Of a DNA stretch of 64,000 bases, positions 35,601 to 44,600 are shown piece by piece. A program made the translations under genes and the position numbers. The stretch's first letter is position 1; the number at the start of each line of letters is the position of its first letter. Source of the DNA: Tubulanus polymorphus (taxonomy: Eukaryota > Nemertea > Palaeonemertea > Tubulaniformes > Tubulanidae); assembly GCF_964204645.1 (NCBI RefSeq), contig NC_134034.1, positions 1,706,072 through 1,770,071 of the forward strand, in the 5' to 3' direction. The notes under the pieces were generated by a model. It ran no database searches, had not been told where the DNA came from, and saw only the letters and a program-made list of their open reading frames with translations.

Positions 35601-38600
35601 GACACCGTTGGGTACATTCCTGCTGATTCCATCATGCGGCGTCGAGCCGGTATTCCCTGTATACTGTCCTGGCAATGAGCTTCACTGAATTATTCCAAAA
35701 ACAAGAATCTTTTAAACGGTTAAAAATTCACATGCGAATATCTCCTAATAACACAGAGGGAACTAAAATGTGGAACTGGATCCACAGCCAAATTAAACCC
35801 ACACAACTGTGGCACTGGGTTCAGAGTCAAATTAAACCCACACAACTGTGGAACTGGAGTCTGAGTCAAATTCGTCCCACCCAACTTTGGGACGGAGTCC
35901 AGTGACCACTGTTGAACTGGATTCACAGTCAAATTAAACCCTCACAACTGTAGAACTGGATCCAGAGTCCAATTAAACCCACACAACTGCGGAACTGGAT
36001 TCAGCATCAAATTAAACCCACACAACTTTGGAACTGGGTTCAGAGTCAAATTAAACCCACACAACTGTGGAACTGGATTCAGAGCAAAATTAAACCCATA
36101 CGACTGGGACTGGGTTCACATTAAATCCACACAACTGTGGAAATGGATCCAGAGTCGAATTCGTACCACCCAACTGTGAGTCCAGTGACCATTGTGGAAC
36201 TGGATCCAGAATTAAGCACTCAATTGAACAGTAGAATCCAATATAGTGTCACTAGATCCATGAATGAAGATGTACGTACACTCTCTCACTGTTCTCTCCT
36301 CTCTCTCACTGTTCTCTCCTCTCTCTCACTCTCACTCTCTCAAACTATGTAACAACAAGAACCTATAATTATATTAGTTCTCATTATTCAAACGTCACAT
36401 GACATAATAACGTTAACCCTTCAGCGTCCAGCACCGCGAGTACCGAGCACGAGTGTGGCTAAATAGCTAATTGTGTCCCAAGACCGATCTAAAAATAGAC
36501 GATAGACAGGTTAATCTACAATAGTGGGGGATAAACATCTGTGAATGTGAAAACCTTCTCTCTTTGTCAATGACTCCTTGAGATTCGGTAAAATCATTTA
36601 TACTGATCTCATTCTCAATGTCTTCAAAGATTCAGTAAAATTATGATTAGTTACTAATGACGACCTTCTCATTCTCGATGACTTCAAGGATTCATTAAAA
36701 TTATGATTAGTTACTGATGACAACCTTCTCATTCTTGATGATTTCAACGATTCAGTAAAATTATGATTAGTTACTAATGACGACCTTCTCATTCTCGATG
36801 ACTTCAAGGATTCATTAAAATTATGATTAGTTACTGATGACAACCTTCTCATTCTTGATGATTTCAACGATTCAGTAAAATTATGATTAGTTACTAATGA
36901 CGACCTTCTCATTCTCGATGACTTCAAGGATTCATTAAAATTATGATTAGTTACTGATGACAACCTTCTCATTCTCGATGAATTTAAAGATTCAGTAAAA
37001 TTATGATTAGTTACTAATGACGACCTTCTCATTCTCGATGAATTTAAAGATTCAGTAAAATTATGATTAGTTACTAATGACGACCTTCTCATTCTCGATG
37101 ACTTCAAGGATTCAGTAAAATTATGATTAGTAACTAATGACGACCCCATTCTCGATGACTTCAACGATTCAGTAAAATTATGATTAGTTACAAATGACGA
37201 CCTTCTCATTCTCGATGACTTCAACGATTCAGTAAAATTATGATTAGTTACTAATGACGACCTTCTCATTCTCGATGACTTCAACGATTCAGTAAAATTA
37301 TGATTTGTTACTAATGACGACCTTCTCATTCTCGATGACTTCAACGATTCAGTAAAATTATGATTTGTTACTAATGATGACCTTCTCATTCTCGATGACT
37401 TCAAGGATTAATTAAAATTATGATTAGTTTCACCATGGACTCAAGAGGTTACTCAATCTCAACAACCTTTTAATTCGCGATGACTTCAAAAATTCAGTAA
37501 AATTACGTCTTAAGTCTGAAATAAATAAAGTTTGATCGAGACTAAAGTCTTATCGATTGCGGAGGAAAAAGTCAGCCTCATTATCGGAACATTTAACGCG
37601 ATAAATGACGTCAACGCCGCAAAGCCATTAGTCCATCGTTTAGTGTGAACTGATCCATAAATAAGTCCGGTTTAGTAGTTAATCGTTAAACGGACTGGCG
37701 TGCCGCCGCGTGAAGACACCGACGACTACGGCGTTATTGATCGGCGATAACCTTGAGAACGGCTCAGCGCGTGTTAGTCACCTGCCACAGACGCCTTCAT
37801 AGAATAATAACACTACTGTTTATAACATCGAACAGACGGACTGACCACTGACTGACACATGGACTAAAACTGATAACAGGACTAAAACTGACACATGGAC
37901 TAAAACTGATAACAGGACTAAAACTGATAACAGGACTAAAACTGAAAACATGGACTAAAACTGAAAACAAGACTAAAACTGACACATGGACTAAAACTGA
38001 CACATGGACTAAAACTGACACATGGACTAAAACTGACACATGGACTAAAACTGAAAACATGGACTAAAACTGAAAACATGGACTAAAACTGAAAACAAGA
38101 CTAAAACTGACACATGGACTAAAACTGACACATGGACTAAAACTGACACATGGACTAAAACTGACACATGGACTAAAACTGACACATGGACTAAAACTGA
38201 CACATGGACTAAAACTGATACATGGACTAAAACTGACACAATGACTAAAACTGACACATGGACTAAAACTGACACATGGACTAAAACTGACACATGGACT
38301 AAAACTGACACATGGACTAAAACTGACACATGGACTAAAACTGACACATGGACTAAAACTGACACATGGACTAAAACTGACACATGGACTAAAACTGACA
38401 CATGGACTAAAACTGATACATGGACTAAAACTGACACAATGACTAAAACTGACACATGGACTAAAACTGACACATGGACTAAAACTGACACATGGACTAA
38501 AACTGACACATGGACTAAAACTGACACATGGACTAAAACTGACACATGGACTAAAACTGACACATGGACTAAAACTGACACATGGACTAAAACTGACACA

Positions 38601-41600
38601 ATGACTAAAACTGACACATGGACTAAAACTGACACAAGGACTAAAACTGACACATGGACTAAAACTGACACATGGACTAAAACTGATACATGGACTAAAA
38701 CTGACACAATGACTAAAACTGACACATGGACTAAAACTGACACATGGACTAAAACTGACACATGGACTAAAACTGACACATGGACTAAAACTGACACAAG
38801 GACTAAAACTGATAAATGACTAAAACTTACAGGCGACCTTAAACATAGTAGTCGGTACTGCACAAAATAATTCAGTAAATAATTGACTGTATACAAATAA
38901 TTAACCGGGCAATCGAAAATAATTTCAGCAATTATCATCAACATTTATATATATACAAAATAATTGATCAGGCCCGGTTTTCAGCGACGTGTGCCTCGTA
39001 CGGCGCGTGTGCCTCTCACGTGCGTTCGTCGGTTTCTATAATTACACCCCAGTAAATTATCGTAAATTTTCGCTCTACGTTTTGACCTACAAGTACCGAT
39101 GCTTGATTACAGTAAAATCACAACAGAAAAATAACGGCGACGATCGACGAGAACGGAGTTGAGCACAGGGCAATGGGGCTGAGAGGGGTCAGGCATCTAG
39201 ACAGTGTCCAGTTTAAACCACGGGCCGGTTCCATAGTCGAGACTTAAGACCAAAAGTGGTCTTTGATCTTAAGACTCATCTTAGGTTGTTAGATAAGTTG
39301 GTCTCAGACTAGTCTTAAGTCTAAGCCATGACTATGAAACCGACCCCAGTAGTCAAGACTCAAGTCTAAAAGTAGTCTTAAGTTGTTAGAATTAGATCGG
39401 CATTATTAGAGCTATGCTAGTCGGCCTCTAGGGGTGAGGGGGCTAGGAGCAGTTCCTAGACAATGTCAAGGGGGGAAGGTAGGTGGGAGGCACAGACGGA
39501 TCGCAAGTTCAGGCAGACAGATCTCAGATTTGGGCAGACTGGTCTCAGATTCGGGCAGACGGGTCTCAGATTTCGGCAGACAGATCTCACATTCGGGCAG
39601 ACGGGTCTCAGATTTCGGGCAGACGAGGCTCAAATTCAGACGGACTGATCGGATTCAGACGGACTGATCCGCGATTCTGGTTGCCGTCTAATCTGATAAA
39701 TGTCTTCACGACCGCAACAACGAGGCCATTAGTTCCCGCCATTAGCGTGCGTAACCATGGTGATAAGAATAGACCGAGATTACACGGGAAATTCGGGGAT
39801 TTTACGACGATCAAATCTAAACGAACAACATTCGGAATACAAAAAAAGAAACTGCAGAACACACAGTTCATTCATACACTGAGAATATCCATATTATTGT
39901 TAACTTATCAAAGTTATCCCCGGGGTCTGGTTTTAAACACAGAGTATCAACGTTATCCCTAGGGATAGATCTTCAACCTGGGCGGGGTTTAATAGACCGT
40001 GTTCAAAGTTATGCCAAGGGATAAATGCATTACCCGGGCCTGGTTTTATAGACTGGGTATCAAAGCCATCCCTAGGGATAAATCCTTAGCCTGAGCCTGG
40101 GTTTATAAACTTGATATCAAAGTTATCCCTAGGGATAAATGCATTACCTGGGCCTGGTTTTATAGACTGGGTATCAAAGCCATCCCTAGGGATAAATCCT
40201 TAGCCTGAGCCTGGGTTTATAAACTTGATATCAAAGTTATCCCTAGGGATAAATGCATTACCTGGGCCTGGTTTTATAGACCGGGTATCAAAGCCATCCC
40301 TAGGGATAAATCCTTAGCCTGAGCCTGGGTTTATAAACTTGATATCAAAGTTATCCCAAGGGACAAATCCTTAACCCGGGCCTGGTTTTATAGACCGGGT
40401 ATCAAAGCCATCCCTAGGAATAAATCCTTAGCCTGAGCCTGGGTTTATAAACTTGATATCAAAGTTATCCCAAGGGACAAATCCTTAACCTGGGCCTGGT
40501 TTTATGGACCGGGTATCAAAGTTATCCCTAGGGATAAATGCATTACCCGGGCCTGGTTTTATAGACTGGGTATCAAAGTTATCCCTAGGGGTAAATCCTT
40601 AACCTGGACCTGGTTTTATAGACCGGGTATCAAAGCCATCCCTAGGGATAAATGCATTACCTGGGCCTGGTTTTAAAGACAGAGTATCAATGTTATCCCT
40701 AGATAGATCTTCAACCTAGGCAAGGTTTTATAGACTGGGTATCAAAGTTAAGGCTTAATAGTTACCTAAAGGGTAAATCTCATACCTATAACCTAAGCCT
40801 GGAATTTACCAGAAATGAACTATTTTGACTGTTAAAGTTGCATTTTACAAAGAAACTAACCACTGGGAACCCGGTATACTAGGACCTCAGTACTGGGACC
40901 TCATAACTGGGACCTCATTACTGGGACCTCATAACTGGGACCTCATTACTAGAACCTCAGCACTAGGACCTCAGTACTGTCACGGTATAGTAGAATCTGA
41001 TGTTTAAACGGTAGTTTAAGTATCTTTGCACTGGACAAACTATAATCGCGAGCAGCGGTTTATTGGAAACTGGGTGAATTTACGATCAACACGAGAATAA
41101 TTCCAACCGTAATAAAACCTTTCATGATATGAATATACGATAGTGTAATATAGCAATAACATTTCACATTCAACCCATACTAACTATAATCATCGGATAT
41201 AGGCCTATACAATGAATTATTGGTGGTTTAGAGTCAACTAAAACCCACACAACTGTGGAACTGGGTTCAGAGTCAAATGAAACCCACACAACTGTGGAAC
41301 TGGATTCAGAGTCAAATTAAACCCACACAACTGTGGAACTGGATTCAGAGTCAAATTAAACCCACACAACTGTGGAACTGGGTCCACAGTCAAATTAAAT
41401 GCACATAACTGTGGAACTGGATTCAGTCATAAACCCCGCCCCACACACACAACTGTGGAACTGGGTTCGGAGACAAATTAAATTCACACAACTGTGGAAC
41501 TGGGTTTACAGTCAAATTAAATCCACAGAACTGTGGAACTGGGTCTAGAGTCAAATTAAACCCACAGAACTGTGGAACTGGGTCCACAGTCAAATTAAAT

Positions 41601-44600
41601 CCACACAACTGCCGAACTGGATCTAGAGTCAAATTAAACCCACACAACTGTGGAACTGGGTTCAGAGAAAAATTAAACCCACACAACTGGGAACTGGGTT
41701 CACAGACAAATCCACACAACTGTGGAATCTGGTGTGGATGCTACTGTATCATGTAACACTGATGACAGATACTCACATAACAAACAGCGTCGGCGTCGTC
41801 GATACTGAACTCGACATTCTGTTTATTCTAATTCCATGATCGGTCGCGGCGTTAAAATCCAGCGTGAAAACCGATGCGTTTATCGAGTAGGAGACTATAG
41901 AAGGAGGAACCGATGAGGAGCAGTCCAGGCAGCAGCAGCAGTAGTAACAACGTGTTCACTGCAACATCGAATAAATCAATAGAATGCTACATTACACACA
42001 GCAGCAGCAGCAGCAGACGACAGTGTCACCAGTACAGTACACTATACAGCATGATGAGTAACATCTCAAACCACTACTGGACACTGCTGACACTCTACAC
42101 AAACCAGTTCATTTTCGATGTTTTGACTCCGGCGTCTTAATTGCAAGCCCGGTTTTAGGGACTGGTATTACCTTTAACCCATAGGCTAACTGAATTCATT
42201 ATTAATTGAGTTAGCCACCGAGTTAAAGGTAATACCAGTCTATAAAACCGGGCCCAGCAACTGTGGAACTGGATCCTGGGCGCGGTTTTACGGACTGGTA
42301 TTACCTTTAACCCGGAGGCTAACTCAATTCATTTTCAATTGAGTTAGCCCCCGGGTTAAAGGTAATACCAGTCAGTAAAGACCGGCGGCAGTAGAACTGC
42401 GGAATTGTATCCATAACTGTGGAACTGAGTCCAAACTGTGGAACTGGTTCAAGAACTGTCGAACTGAGTCCATAACTGTGGATCTGAGTACTGAACTGTG
42501 GAACTGGTTCAAGAACTGTGGAACTGAGTCCATAAATGTGGATCTGAGTACTGAACTGTGGAACTGGTTCAAGAACTGTGGAACTGAGTCCATAAATGTG
42601 GATCTGAGTACTGAACTGTCGAACTGGTTCAAGAACTGTGGAACTGAGTCCATAAATGTGGATCTGAGTACTGAACTGTGGAACTGGTTCAAGAACTGTG
42701 GAACTGAGTCCATAAATGTGGATCTGAGTACTGAACTGTGGAACTGGGTCCAGAACTGTGAAACTGGGGCCACGGAGCCGGCACAGATGATGTTGGACAC
42801 CCTGAGCACACCAGGGCACAGGTTATTCACAGAACCCAGACCTGTCCCCAGACACTGGACTTGACCCTCTGAGAGCCGAACACAGGATCCAGACCAGTCC
42901 GGCTCCAAGTTTAACTCATTTACTGAGACCAGGACCGAGATACAAGGACCGAGAGTCAGGGTTTAAACCGGGCTATAACACCACGCATAATTTCACAGGC
43001 TGTGATGGAATTTACGGATTGTTATGCGATGTAACACCAGCTGCGGCGAGTGAGTACACGAGGTAGTCACAGTTCATTCATGACATTAATTCTGTTGCCA
43101 CGGTAACCGCTGATTCATTGTGTCTCCACGCGTACACGGCCGACTGGTTTACGGAGATCACGTCTAAAATGATCTAGATTATTGGGGAGATATACAGAGG
43201 TGTGGAAAGGGAGGTGACAGGGAGGTAGAATAGAGGAGGGAGGTCAAAGGGTTAAGAGGTAAAGCCAGGGAGGTTGGGGATTATGAGGTATAAGAGGTGA
43301 GGTATAAGGGATTAGAGGTATATGAGGTTTTAAGAGGTTAGGGGTGTAGAGGTTAAGTCAGGGAGGTTAGGGGATATGAGTAGGTTTTCAGAGGTTAGAT
43401 TATGAGAGGTTGCTCGAAGAGAGCGAGGTAAAGGGAAAGAGGTGGCAGAAGGAGAAAAAGAGGTTTAGAGGAAAAAAGTCTAAGAGTTTTAGTGAATTTT
43501 AGGGAGGTCAAAAGAGGTAGATTGAAGTCTAAGAGGGGCCAAAGGAGGTGTCCAGTCTGTGCTCACCATACCGTACACGGTTTACTGTAGAGGTCAGATC
43601 TGTGCCAGGAGGTTTTGTTTGGAGGTTAAAGAGGCTAAGGGGAGAGAGGTAGGCAAGCAGGGAGGTCAGAATTGGGAGTATGTCTACCAGGGAGAGAGTT
43701 AAGTGCACCACCCCGATATCAACTTTCCCTCTAACCACCTGAACCGGTAGCGACAGCAGCAGCTATCGGTTCTTAAATCCGCCACTGGGGGCAGCACATA
43801 CCAGGCATAGATTGTGACGACCGTATAAAAAATACAAAACTTTCGCGAACAAACGGCATCGAAAATAAAAGTTACGAAATTCAACAAAAACACAATTTTC
43901 AAATCTCGAAAAAGATGCTAAAATTCTGGCACGAAAAATTGTCTTCTTTTCTTTCTTGTCGGAATATTTTTTTTAAATCAGAAAGAGTGAGGAATTCTTA
44001 CTGTTTTGTTGTTGTTGTTGTTGTTGTTGTTGTATTTGGGCAGAGTTTGCGACGCTCCAGTTCTGGATGATGAACCGACTCCGACAACCGCTCCGGATCT
44101 ACTGCTGAACGTATCCGTAGATTTCACCGTCAACTGAACGAAATATCAGGAAAAATAGTTAAACATTTTTGGTGCCTCTAAAGATTTTGAATTTCGTACG
44201 CCACTTTGCCTGAAGCACTCAACTAGTTTATTAGCCTTTTGCGAGAGAAAAATTGGAGGTCGAAAGAGGAAAAATGAAAATTTCAAAATAACAATTTTCT
44301 TTATATTATTTGAGTATTTCTAGCACAAAGACTCGATCGAAAGTGGGAGAAATGAAATTAACTAACTTTTTGGAAAATTAAGACCGAAATAAGCAAAAAA
44401 TATATTTTTCTTTTTTTTGGATAAATTGAAATTAAATTTCTTCTCAAAATTTTTTGGGGCATTTGGTTCAAATCAAAGGAGTTCAACTCACGTTTTGTTT
44501 GCGTGGTTCGTAATTCTCTTTATCTGAAGAGGACGACGCCGATGAATTTTGCGAAAATCCGACAGTTCTGGAATTCCGAGCGCCGGCGTTGTAGTGCCCC

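Noticed and set aside
38045-38944. 299-codon minus and 192-codon plus frames with a six-residue repeat
   Set aside because: The 18-bp period keeps all phases open. The array is intronic with no splice sites or conserved family.
42319-42908. Three overlapping repeat frames on both strands
   Set aside because: 60-bp period of the TGTGGAACTG array; the frames are mirror artefacts.
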